From: CAZITB01 sp964542055 | GTDB taxonomy: Bacteria; Planctomycetota; Phycisphaerae; Sedimentisphaerales; CAMDDF01 | DNA length: 15,551 nt | Assembly (NCBI GenBank): GCA_964542055.1 | Contig: CAZITB010000068.1 | Location: 1-15,551, forward strand | Direction: 5' to 3' | In this document: positions 1-7,532 of the stretch, piece by piece | Numbering within the stretch: the stretch's first letter is position 1 | Layout: every line of letters starts with the position of its first letter | Translations under genes and position numbers: made by a program | Notes under the pieces: generated by a model | What the model was told of the DNA's origin: nothing | The model's database searches: none | The model's input: the letters and a program-made list of their open reading frames with translations, nothing else

Positions 1-846
1 CCGGTTATTGTAGGGACTGGCGGTTTTATCTCGGCTGGTGTGTTATGGGCTGCATATAAACGAGACATCCCAATTTACATGTTAAATGTAGATATGACAC
101 CGGGCAAAGCCAATAAGTTTATGGCAAGATATGCCAGGAGAATATTTGTCCAGTTCGAAGATACCTCTAAGAAATTCGGCACCCATAAAGATAAAGTGGT
201 GGTAACAGGATGTCCATTGCGGAGGAATTTTTCTGTTACCGACAAGCACAAAGCCCGGGAAAAACTGGGAATTGATCCCAATAAAAAAATGCTGCTGATA
301 ACAGGAGCGTCAAGCGGGGCGGCGAATATAAATAACGCACTTGCTCTGCTTGTCGATAAACTCTCAAGTTTTAGTGAACAGTGGCAGGTAGTTCATTTGG
401 CAGGCCGGATTCATCAGCATGTGATGAAAGAATCTTATGCCAATTCAAAAATGAAATTCATTGTTCTCGATTACTATGAAGATATGGCCAATTTGCTGGC
501 ATGTGCCGATTTGCTTGTCGGAAGGGCCGGAGCGGTAAGTATCGCGGAGTATATCGCCAGCGGCGTTCCGGCAATATGTATGCCTTATCCTTATCATCGT
601 GATGACCATCAAAAGAAGAACGCGAAAGAACTGGTCAAATCCGGCTGCGGTGTTATTGTCGAAGATTATAAAGATCCCCAAAGAAACGCTCAAAATTTAT
701 GGCCGGTGCTCAAAGAACTTATGACTAACGAGAACAAGAGGCTTGAAATGCGTGTCAATGCCGACAAAATCGCCAGGTTCGACGCAAGCCATATAATCTC
801 GAAAGTAATAATGGAAGATGTTCAAAGCGACCTGCTGGAAGGATAA
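1..846 (+). CDS. murG: MurG-like UDP-GlcNAc:lipid I glycosyltransferase, 5' end missing
   Basis: The frame is open from base 1, so the N-terminus lies outside the window; 281 residues remain. MurG adds GlcNAc to undecaprenyl-PP-MurNAc-pentapeptide on the inner face of the cytoplasmic membrane, giving lipid II. Family features in order are a glycine-rich GTGGFISAGV loop at 16-45, a PGKAN segment near 103-117 (the PGLTN position of MurG), VVVTGCPLR near 199-225, a GASSGA loop at 304-321 (GGSQGA in typical MurG), and the donor-binding GRAGAVSIAE at 520-549 followed by the HxDDHQKKNA stretch. The usual HEQN motif before PG is replaced by LNVDMT, so a MurG paralogue or another GT28-type transferase is possible. 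The GTG at 40 is internal to the conserved loop and is not the real start. The PAS gene begins 6 bases after the stop, so the two are probably co-transcribed. The GT28/MurG family call is firm; the exact substrate is inferred. Confidence 0.83.
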   Translation, partial: PVIVGTGGFISAGVLWAAYKRDIPIYMLNVDMTPGKANKFMARYARRIFVQFEDTSKKFGTHKDKVVVTGCPLRRNFSVTDKHKAREKLGIDPNKKMLLITGASSGAANINNALALLVDKLSSFSEQWQVVHLAGRIHQHVMKESYANSKMKFIVLDYYEDMANLLACADLLVGRAGAVSIAEYIASGVPAICMPYPYHRDDHQKKNAKELVKSGCGVIVEDYKDPQRNAQNLWPVLKELMTNENKRLEMRVNADKIARFDASHIISKVIMEDVQSDLLEG

Positions 847-852
847 AGTCAA

Positions 853-3081
853 ATGGAATTAGACGAAATGCAATTAAATAAAAAGGGAGTTGACGAAATG
901 GGTAAGACATTAAACATTCAACCCAAGCCGGAAACCAAAGTTGAAGTTTTTAACCGAATTGCTAATAACACCGGGCCGATGATTTCACGGACCAAAGTTT
1001 TCAAAATGCGTGACAAAATGATAAACGCTTTTAAAGAACTTAAAGAAAGCCAGCAGCAATTGAAAAAGCACCAGGACAGCCTTGATTATGCGCAGCAGGA
1101 ATTGGAAATCTGGAAAGATAATTATGTAAAACTGTTCAATGCAGCGGATGTTGGATATTTTACCGTTTATAAGGACCTTGTCGTTAAGGAAGTTAATAAA
1201 GCTGCCGTTGAGATGCTCGGCTATGACAAGTTCGAGATTATTGGTCAGCCGATTATCGTTCATGCAAAATCGAAAATGCGCGATGATATGCGAAATTACT
1301 ACAGCAAGGTTTTTGAACAGGGGCAGGCAAGAACTGAACTTTGTCTGACAACAAACTCTAAAGAAGTTGATGTAGTTATTCAAAGTGTTGTCATCACAGA
1401 TCAAAATGATCCTATGTCGTGCTGTGTCTCTGCGGTAATTGATGTCAGTGAAATAGGTAATTCAATGAAGCAGCTAGCTGATCAGCAAAAGAAACTGGAA
1501 AACCTGGCGGAAAAGCATGCAAGGGAGCTTGATACAGTTTTGCAGAGGCACCAGCAGCAAATAGAAGATTATTCAGTTGAGCAGCAGGAATTTGATCAAC
1601 AGAAATTGCAGCTTCAAACTCGTCTCGATACGCAAATTCAAGATATGGAGCGATTGAAAGACCTCAATGATCAGGTTCAGGCGGAGCTGGATAAGGTCTG
1701 CAAGGTAAAAGATGAGTTTTGGACAAAATGCCAGGAATATGAAAACCTGGTAAAAGAGCAAACTTCGGAATTGGCACAGTTGAAAGGCAAACTTGAAAAA
1801 GCCGCAGCAGAGAAAGAGCAATTTGAGCAAACTAAAAAAGAATATGATACTTACAGGGATGAAGCTCAACAGAGAGAAACCGGTCTTCAAGATGAAATCT
1901 CGTCTTTAAAAAATGATGTAGAAGATTTAGAAATTGGCCGCAACCAGCTGAACGGAAAAATTACTGTTTTAGAGCAGCAGATCAAAGACAGCGAAGCTAA
2001 AAACAATCTTGAAAAGCAGAAACTGGCTGGCATGGTTCATCTCAGGTCGAAAAAGATAGCACAGTTGGTAGAAAGACTTGAAAAGCTAAAGTCTCAAAGC
2101 AGTTCGATTATAAGTGATCTTAAAAAACGGCTTGATGATACTGAACGGGTTCTAGGCGGGAAAATTAATGAACTTGGGCTTATCAATACTAAGCTCCAGA
2201 AAGAGGTAAGCACTGCACGAAACGATGCACAAGTTTACCGAAGCAAAGCCAACGAACTGGAGAAAAATCAAAATGCACTCGAGTCAAAAGCCGGGGAGCT
2301 GGACAGTGAAAATGAAAAATTAGCAAACCAGTTGAGCAGTGCAAAAGATGATGCCCAGCTTTACAGGAGTAAATCGGACAGGCTTGAAAAACTGCTTTTA
2401 CAAAGTCGATCGGAGTTTGCCGCCGCTGAGAAGGAAATAAAATTGCGAGGTGAAAAGATTGAGAGCCTCAAAGCAAACTTTGCCACAGAGCGTGATGGCC
2501 TGGTTGCAAAACTTTCATCAAAAAGTGATGAGTTGGACATGCTCAATGAAGTTTATATTCAGCAGAAAATTGATATTGAAACCCTCAACAGCAAATTAAC
2601 AAAGGTTTACGAAAGTAATAATAGGCTTGAAATTGTAGTCGAGCAAAACAAGATGATGCTTGAACGGCTTTGTGATGTGGGTGCGATCACAATGAACATT
2701 TATAATGTTGCCCAGCGGAAGATGGCGTATGTCAATAAGCATATTGGCGAGGTTCTGGGCTATTCTGCTGAGCAGATTGAGCAATTCGGTGAGGATGTAG
2801 TAACCAAGATTATGCATCCTGACGATATGGAAAGGATCAACAAAGATTTGGCAGGTTTCAGTTGGGATGACAATCAGGAAGTTCTCGATATCGAGTATCG
2901 TCTTCAGGATGCAAGCGGAAACTGGCGTTACATACATTCACAGGAAGTTGTTCTAAGCCTTGATAAATCCGGCAAGCCGCTGGAGGTTCTCGGTGTACAA
3001 TATGATTATACCGAAAAAATTCAAGCCAAAGAAGGTATGAAGGCGCTGGCGAAAATAGTCGCGATGGTCGGAAAAGACTGA
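853..3081 (+). CDS. PAS - long coiled coil - PAS protein without a recognisable output domain
   Basis: This 742-residue protein has no signal peptide or membrane helix. After a charged N-terminal segment it shows a PAS-like fold at about residues 90-200 (NAADVGYFTV..., MLGYDKFEIIGQ). A very long Gln/Glu/Lys-rich heptad region follows at about 203-603, then a second PAS domain of the PAS_3 type at about 606-725 (VLGYSAEQIEQFG, IMHPDDMERI, GNWRYIHSQEV, and YDYTEKIQAKE at the end). No histidine kinase, GGDEF, EAL, HTH or methyl-accepting domain is present. It may therefore work as a sensor or scaffold through its partners; that is inference. Two starts are possible: ATG 853 with GGAAGGA at 837-843 overlapping the end of murG, or ATG 898 with AAGGGAG at 883-889. 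I kept 853. It lies 6 bases after the murG-like gene and ends before an intrinsic terminator. Confidence 0.85.
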   Translation: MELDEMQLNKKGVDEMGKTLNIQPKPETKVEVFNRIANNTGPMISRTKVFKMRDKMINAFKELKESQQQLKKHQDSLDYAQQELEIWKDNYVKLFNAADVGYFTVYKDLVVKEVNKAAVEMLGYDKFEIIGQPIIVHAKSKMRDDMRNYYSKVFEQGQARTELCLTTNSKEVDVVIQSVVITDQNDPMSCCVSAVIDVSEIGNSMKQLADQQKKLENLAEKHARELDTVLQRHQQQIEDYSVEQQEFDQQKLQLQTRLDTQIQDMERLKDLNDQVQAELDKVCKVKDEFWTKCQEYENLVKEQTSELAQLKGKLEKAAAEKEQFEQTKKEYDTYRDEAQQRETGLQDEISSLKNDVEDLEIGRNQLNGKITVLEQQIKDSEAKNNLEKQKLAGMVHLRSKKIAQLVERLEKLKSQSSSIISDLKKRLDDTERVLGGKINELGLINTKLQKEVSTARNDAQVYRSKANELEKNQNALESKAGELDSENEKLANQLSSAKDDAQLYRSKSDRLEKLLLQSRSEFAAAEKEIKLRGEKIESLKANFATERDGLVAKLSSKSDELDMLNEVYIQQKIDIETLNSKLTKVYESNNRLEIVVEQNKMMLERLCDVGAITMNIYNVAQRKMAYVNKHIGEVLGYSAEQIEQFGEDVVTKIMHPDDMERINKDLAGFSWDDNQEVLDIEYRLQDASGNWRYIHSQEVVLSLDKSGKPLEVLGVQYDYTEKIQAKEGMKALAKIVAMVGKD
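2191..2391 (+). repeat. Internal 42-residue duplication in the coiled coil
   Basis: Two copies of a 25-residue stretch, at 2191-2265 (residues 447-471) and 2317-2391 (residues 489-513), align with 14 of 25 identical residues, including DAQ(V/L)YRSK and LEK in both. The offset is exactly 126 bases, or 42 residues, which is six heptads, so duplication keeps the coiled-coil register. The nucleotide copies have diverged, so this is an old duplication rather than a recent slippage event. Confidence 0.7.
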
Positions 3082-3102
3082 TAGAATATGCTTCAAATTT
3101 TT

Positions 3103-3128
3103 AGCCTCGGCTTGACCGGGGCTTTTTT
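3103..3128 (+). terminator. Rho-independent terminator after the PAS gene
   Basis: AGCCTCGG (3103-3110) pairs with CCGGGGCT (3116-3123) around the 5-base loop CTTGA, giving 8 base pairs with one G-U, followed by T6 (3123-3128). It lies 21 bases after the PAS gene stop and separates the murG-PAS unit from the MATE gene. Confidence 0.85.
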
Positions 3129-3168
3129 ATTGTGATAATTAGATTCAATAAAAGTATTATGGAAATTC

Positions 3169-4512
3169 ATGGCTGGTAATAATCTCACTAAGTCGAGCCT
3201 GGTTCGAGCGATGTTTGTTATGGGTTTGCAGTCGCTTGCCGGCAGTCTGGCTATAATGATATTCAATTTGACCGATACATTTTTTGTGTCGCGGCTGGGT
3301 ACAGATGCGCTGGCAGCGATGGGATTTACATTGCCGGTGGTAATGGTAATCGGGTTTCTGGCTATGGGGATTGGAATGGGCGCGGCATCGGTTATATCCC
3401 GTGCGGTAGGGCAAAATAATTTTAAACTTGCCAGGCGAACAACCACCGATGGTATTTTCCTGGCGGTTACAGTAACTGCCGCGATAAGTCTTGTGGGATA
3501 CTTTACAATTGATATAGTCTTTGGCGATTTTTTAGGCGCACAAGGCCGATCACTTGAACTGGTTCGAGATTATATGAGCATCTGGTATTTATTTGCGTTT
3601 GCCGCGATTATACCGCCGGTCGGCGACGGTTGTATGCGAGCTACCGGTGAAATGCTTCGGCCTTTGGCTGTTATGAGTACATGTGCGGTTTTGAACATTA
3701 TACTTGATCCGATTCTGATTTTCGGCATGTTCGGTTTGCCGGCAATGGGCATGAAAGGTGCGGCTCTGGCGACCGGGATTTCGCGGATTTTTGGAGTTAT
3801 GCTGAATTTCTATTTCATACAGTTTCACTGCCATTTATTCGAATGGAAGCACCCGCATTTCGCGGAAATCTTAAGTTCATGGAAGCGGATAATAGTCATC
3901 GGTCTGCCGGCTTCGCTTGTCAGGGGGTTAATGCCGGTCTCAAGGGGGATTTTAACCAAACTAGCTGCTATGTCGGCGGGAATACCGGCAGTTGCGGCAC
4001 TTAGCAGCGGTTTCAGAATAGAAGACTTCTTTCTCTCTGTCCAGATGGCCTACTCGATCGCTCTGATCCCCGCAATAGGGCAGAACTGGGGAGCCGGGGC
4101 ACACGGCAGGGTAAAAGAGGTAATCAACATAACCACAAAATTCGCGGTGATTCTGAGTGTGGTTAAGTTTGTGATTTTCCTGCTCTTTGCCAGGTTTTTC
4201 GCCGGTATTTTCACCGATGAGCCGGAAATAATTATTAAAACCGCACAATATCTGATTTTCATATCTATAGGTCATCTGGGTCTGCATTTAACGGTTTGGA
4301 TGTGTCAGTCGCTAATCGCAACAGGTCAGTCGGTCAAAGCCGCGATTATAAGCATAATACAGGTTTTTATCTTGCAATTGCCAATTGCCATACTGGGCTT
4401 GAAAGCAGCAGGCTTCGAAGGAATGATTATAGGTATTGCACTGGGTCAGTTGATTGCGGGTTTTGGGGCGAGATTTATTGCTGGAAGATATTTAGAATTG
4501 AAGCAATTTTAA
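3169..4512 (+). CDS. MATE family efflux transporter
   Basis: This is a 447-residue, strongly hydrophobic protein of the usual MATE length (about 450), expected to have 12 membrane helices in two bundles. It is predicted to export cationic or other small molecules across the inner membrane by Na+ or H+ antiport. Family marks include NLTDTFFVSRLG (residues 33-44), the glycine-rich MGIGMGAASVISRAVGQN (66-83) ending helix 2, and LDPILIFGMFGLPAMGMKGAA (about 179-199), which is typical of the MATE N-half. ATG 3169 leaves the normal short N-terminus; the upstream ATG at 3159 is in another frame. SD support is weak (GGAA at 3161-3164). It stands alone between a terminator and the next gene's promoter. 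Substrate and coupling ion cannot be read from the sequence. Confidence 0.92.
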   Translation: MAGNNLTKSSLVRAMFVMGLQSLAGSLAIMIFNLTDTFFVSRLGTDALAAMGFTLPVVMVIGFLAMGIGMGAASVISRAVGQNNFKLARRTTTDGIFLAVTVTAAISLVGYFTIDIVFGDFLGAQGRSLELVRDYMSIWYLFAFAAIIPPVGDGCMRATGEMLRPLAVMSTCAVLNIILDPILIFGMFGLPAMGMKGAALATGISRIFGVMLNFYFIQFHCHLFEWKHPHFAEILSSWKRIIVIGLPASLVRGLMPVSRGILTKLAAMSAGIPAVAALSSGFRIEDFFLSVQMAYSIALIPAIGQNWGAGAHGRVKEVINITTKFAVILSVVKFVIFLLFARFFAGIFTDEPEIIIKTAQYLIFISIGHLGLHLTVWMCQSLIATGQSVKAAIISIIQVFILQLPIAILGLKAAGFEGMIIGIALGQLIAGFGARFIAGRYLELKQF

Positions 4513-4570
4513 TTTACTTGTTTTCAAAGGCGTAAACAGCCAAATGAATTCCATAATTGGAAAATTAAAT

Positions 4571-4599
4571 TTGACATAACACTATTATGTTGTTAAATT
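4571..4599 (+). promoter_or_regulatory. Sigma70-type promoter of the metF-thyX cassette, with an inverted repeat in the spacer
   Basis: A perfect -35 TTGACA (4571-4576) is followed by a 17-base spacer and TAAATT (4594-4599, 4 of 6 matches). The predicted start near 4606 leaves about a 60-base leader before ATG 4666. TAACA (4577-4581) and TGTTA (4591-4595) form an inverted repeat across the spacer, a possible operator position. The leader is too short and lacks the conserved folds of SAM or cobalamin riboswitches. The 153-base gap (4513-4665) holds nothing else convincing. Confidence 0.6.
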
Positions 4600-4665
4600 T
4601 CACTATCTTGCTGAAAATAATCACTTTTTGTTTGTTTTTGAGATATTAGAGATTAGGCGTATATT

Positions 4666-6537
4666 ATGAAAAAAAATATTTTCCTTGAAGCGCTTTCCCA
4701 ACGTACTTTGATCATTGATGGTGCGATGGGAACGATGTTGTATAAAAAGGGGGTTTTTATTAACTCTTGTTTCGATCTACTTTGTCTAAATAATATTAGT
4801 TTGCTAGAGTCAGTACATCGAGAATACTATTTAGCAGGTGCAGACATAGTTGAGACCAACACTTTTGGAGCAAATGAAGTAAAACTTGCCAGATTCGGAT
4901 TATCTGAAAAAACAGAAGAGATCAATGTTACGGCAGTTGAAATTGCCAAAAAAGCCGTGAATGAAAAATGTTTTGTAGCTGGTGCAATGGGGCCTTTGGG
5001 TGTGGATGTTACCCCCCAAAATAGTCAAATTTTAAAAAAAACCGAAGAAGTTTTCAAAAGACAGGCAAAAAGTTTGAGTAAAGGTGGGGCAGATCTGATA
5101 ATTCTGGAAACTTTTTTGAACCCTTATGAATTGATGATTGCAATATCAGCAGTAAGCCAAGTTACCGATCTTCCCATTATTTCACAGTTGACCGTTCCAG
5201 CAACAGACGAGACTTTTTATGGAGACAATATTTTACAAACAATTCAAAAGATTCAGTCAATTGACCGTGTCTCGGCAATAGGATTCAATTGTTCGCTGGG
5301 TCCTTCACAAATGCTTACCTTGCTTGAAAAAATTAAAAATGTAGTTAATAAGCCGATTTCTTTACAGCCCAACGCGGGTCTGCCAAAAGAAGTAGATGGA
5401 AGAAGTATCTATATGTGTACCCCTGAATATATGGCAGAGTACGCAAAAAAGTTTTTTGAAAAGGGCGTTCGAATAATAGGTGGCTGTTGCGGAACGGGTC
5501 CTGAACATATTAGCGAAATAGCTAAAGCGGTAAAAGGATTAGATAGAGCTTTTGCCAAGAAAAAAATCCAGTTTTCGGCTGAAACAAAGAAAAATACAAA
5601 AATAAAAACAACTGAGCCTATTAAACTTGAAAAGAAATCAAAGATTTCAGCCAAATTAGCTAAAGGCGTAAAAGTTTTTAGTATTGAACTTTCACCTCCC
5701 AAAGGTGTAAATATTCAAGGTTTGCTGGAAAACGTTAAATTATGTGCCCAATTGGGTATCGATGCAATAAATATTCCTGACGGTCCGCGTGCGAGTTCTA
5801 GATTATCAGCGTTCGCAACTGGTATAAGGATACAACAAGTTGCAGATATTGAAGCAATTGTACACTTTTGCTGCAGGGATAAAAATCTAATCGCTATGCA
5901 ATCTGACATCTTAGGTGCTTATGCGGTAGGTATTAAAAACGTTTTAATGATAACTGGAGACCCGCCCAAAGTCGGGGAATATCCAGGTGCAACTGGTGTT
6001 TATGACTTGGATTCTGTTGCGTTAACTAAGGTTGTTCATGATTTAAATAGAGGAATAGATATTGCAGGTAACAGATTCGATCCAGCAATTGGTTTGGTTG
6101 GTGGTGTTGGTGTCAATCCAGTATCGGTAGATATAGAAAGGGAGTTGGAAAGGTTTGCAATGAAAGTCGAAGCTGGGGCAGAATTCGCAATTACTCAGCC
6201 AGTTTTCGATGTGGATATTTTTTTCGATTTTATGAAGAAAATTGAAAAGTATAAAATACCGATTATTGCGGGGATTTGGCCCTTGACCAGTTACAAAAAT
6301 GCAGAATTTATGGCTAATGAAGTACCCGGGGTATCAGTACCCGAAAATATTTTAATGAGAATGAAAAAATGTCAAAGTAGAGAAACTTCTATCAGGGAAG
6401 GGATTTCTATAGCAAAAGAAATGATCAGTCAGATCGAAGGCATTGTCAGCGGGTTTGCAGTAAGTGCTCCATTTGGAAATGCCAAAATTGCCTTGGCATC
6501 TTTGAAAAAATTAGAAATTCAGAAAGTGTTCGCATGA
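4666..6537 (+). CDS. Bifunctional homocysteine S-methyltransferase / 5,10-methylenetetrahydrofolate reductase
   Basis: This 623-residue fusion resembles Bacillus YitJ (about 610 residues). Residues 1-290 form the homocysteine S-methyltransferase barrel: DGAMGTML at 18-25, GFNCSLGP at 206-213, and GGCCGTGPEHI at 272-282. These supply the three zinc-binding cysteines (C209, C274, C275) that activate homocysteine. A lysine-rich linker (about 291-335) leads to the MTHFR barrel, with FSIELSPPKG (338-347; E341 matches the catalytic Glu), MITGDPPKVGEYPG (428-441), ITQPVFD (509-515) and the end motif VSAPFGN (599-605). Together they would make 5-methyl-THF and methionine. The fusion lacks the cobalamin domains of MetH, so the methyl donor is uncertain. 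The start has AGG at 4655-4657. The stop overlaps the next start as ATGA, implying translational coupling. Third positions are A/T-rich. Confidence 0.93.
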   Translation: MKKNIFLEALSQRTLIIDGAMGTMLYKKGVFINSCFDLLCLNNISLLESVHREYYLAGADIVETNTFGANEVKLARFGLSEKTEEINVTAVEIAKKAVNEKCFVAGAMGPLGVDVTPQNSQILKKTEEVFKRQAKSLSKGGADLIILETFLNPYELMIAISAVSQVTDLPIISQLTVPATDETFYGDNILQTIQKIQSIDRVSAIGFNCSLGPSQMLTLLEKIKNVVNKPISLQPNAGLPKEVDGRSIYMCTPEYMAEYAKKFFEKGVRIIGGCCGTGPEHISEIAKAVKGLDRAFAKKKIQFSAETKKNTKIKTTEPIKLEKKSKISAKLAKGVKVFSIELSPPKGVNIQGLLENVKLCAQLGIDAINIPDGPRASSRLSAFATGIRIQQVADIEAIVHFCCRDKNLIAMQSDILGAYAVGIKNVLMITGDPPKVGEYPGATGVYDLDSVALTKVVHDLNRGIDIAGNRFDPAIGLVGGVGVNPVSVDIERELERFAMKVEAGAEFAITQPVFDVDIFFDFMKKIEKYKIPIIAGIWPLTSYKNAEFMANEVPGVSVPENILMRMKKCQSRETSIREGISIAKEMISQIEGIVSGFAVSAPFGNAKIALASLKKLEIQKVFA

Positions 6538-6908
6538 AAACCTTAAAATTAAGTTTTAGAAGATATATGTTGTATTTGATCAGATGGCAGCTTAGCACTC
6601 CTATTTTAGCTATTGTTTTGATATTACTTGCCACGTGGGGTAAACTTTGGGCTACCGTCATAGCTAATTTAATAGGCGGTTTGATTTTCTTCTGGGTCGA
6701 TCGTTTTATCTTTACATCAAAATGCCTACAGCCACAATGGGAAATTCAAGATAATATTCTCTGTGGTGACTGCGGCAAAACAGCAAGGGGTTACCGCCTG
6801 GTTAAAACCAAAAATTATGACAAATTGAAATCTGAGCCTGTTTTTAGGTGCGAGCTTTGTTCCCAAAGGAAAACAGAATCTCTACGGAAGGAAGGGGTGG
6901 CAGTCTGA
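6534..6908 (+). CDS. Small membrane protein with two helices and a CxxC...CxxC zinc ribbon, family not recognised
   Basis: This 124-residue protein starts inside the metF stop (ATGA overlap) and ends 1 base before thyX. A basic N-terminus (KTLKLSFRRY) precedes two hydrophobic stretches at about residues 17-34 and 37-60, separated only by a short turn; the second (IANLIGGLIFFWVDRFIF) recalls GtrA-like helices. The soluble C-terminal part has C77-x2-C80 and C106-x2-C109, a spacing suited to a zinc ribbon, most likely cytoplasmic. No strong SD lies upstream, which supports coupling to metF. The protein is real on context: it is tightly packed, in frame and has clear domain structure. Function is unknown. 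A structural or regulatory role with ThyX or folate metabolism is only a guess from position. Confidence 0.82.
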   Translation: MKTLKLSFRRYMLYLIRWQLSTPILAIVLILLATWGKLWATVIANLIGGLIFFWVDRFIFTSKCLQPQWEIQDNILCGDCGKTARGYRLVKTKNYDKLKSEPVFRCELCSQRKTESLRKEGVAV

Positions 6909-6909
6909 T

Positions 6910-7512
6910 ATGGAAAAAAAAGGTTTTGATAATTCCGTTGTAGAATTATTGTCTATAACTCCTGATGCAGAAAAGGTGATCGAACAAGCTGGGAGAACGT
7001 GTTATTTAAGTTTTGATAAAATAGGTGCTAAAAGTGAAGCTGATTTTATAAAAAGATTGATAAAGCTGGGTCACGAATCACCTCTTGAGCATGCTTATGC
7101 CTCATTCAAAATCTCAAATTGTTCTCGTGCAATGACACATCAGCTTGTAAGGCATAGGCTTATGTCAGTTTCCCAGCAGTCGCAGAGGTATGTTGAGGAA
7201 GATGGATTCGAATATGTTATTCCAGAGACTATTGAAGACAAATATCTCGATGACTACCATAATGACATGTTAATAATCAAAGAAATGTATAAAAAATGGA
7301 GAGACAGAGGTTTCAAAAAAGAGGACGCAAGATATGTTCTTCCGAATGCCTGTGTAAGTGAGTTAGTTGTTTCTGCAAATTTCAGAGAATGGCGGCATAT
7401 TCTGAAACTGCGTCTTTCTCCTAAGGCTCAGTGGGAAATCAGAAATACATGTAAAGGTATTTTGAAGATTTTAAAGGATAAAGCTTACAATTGTTTTTCA
7501 GATATAGATTGA
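6910..7512 (+). CDS. thyX: Flavin-dependent thymidylate synthase ThyX
   Basis: ThyX methylates dUMP to dTMP using 5,10-methylene-THF and NADPH through FAD, releasing THF, unlike ThyA, which yields DHF. The signature RHR-x2-S-x4-S-x-R is present at residues 81-93 (RHRLMSVSQQSQR). Also visible are HESPLEHA (55-62), EDARYVLPNA (138-147) and NFREWRHILKLR (157-168), followed by AQWEIR. At 200 residues it is slightly short, but both ends match the family (VVELLSITPDAEKVIEQAGRTCY at the start, CFSDID at the end), so it looks complete. The ATG lies 1 base after the preceding gene, with purine-rich AAGGAAGGGG at 6888-6897. Placement after an MTHFR fits use of the same folate. It converges on yifB with a 20-base gap and no clear terminator. 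Confidence 0.96.
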   Translation: MEKKGFDNSVVELLSITPDAEKVIEQAGRTCYLSFDKIGAKSEADFIKRLIKLGHESPLEHAYASFKISNCSRAMTHQLVRHRLMSVSQQSQRYVEEDGFEYVIPETIEDKYLDDYHNDMLIIKEMYKKWRDRGFKKEDARYVLPNACVSELVVSANFREWRHILKLRLSPKAQWEIRNTCKGILKILKDKAYNCFSDID

Positions 7513-7532
7513 TAAGTTGCCGCACCATTATC

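Noticed and set aside
985..1404. A 139-codon antisense frame under the PAS gene
   Set aside because: It shadows the real coding frame and has no domain or start signal.
4549..4562. TTCCA-TAAT-TGGAA inverted repeat after the MATE gene as a terminator
   Set aside because: Only five base pairs and no T-run follows.
4600..4665. SAM or cobalamin riboswitch before the methionine genes
   Set aside because: The leader is about 60 bases, A/T-rich, and lacks the conserved helices or sequence boxes of these families.
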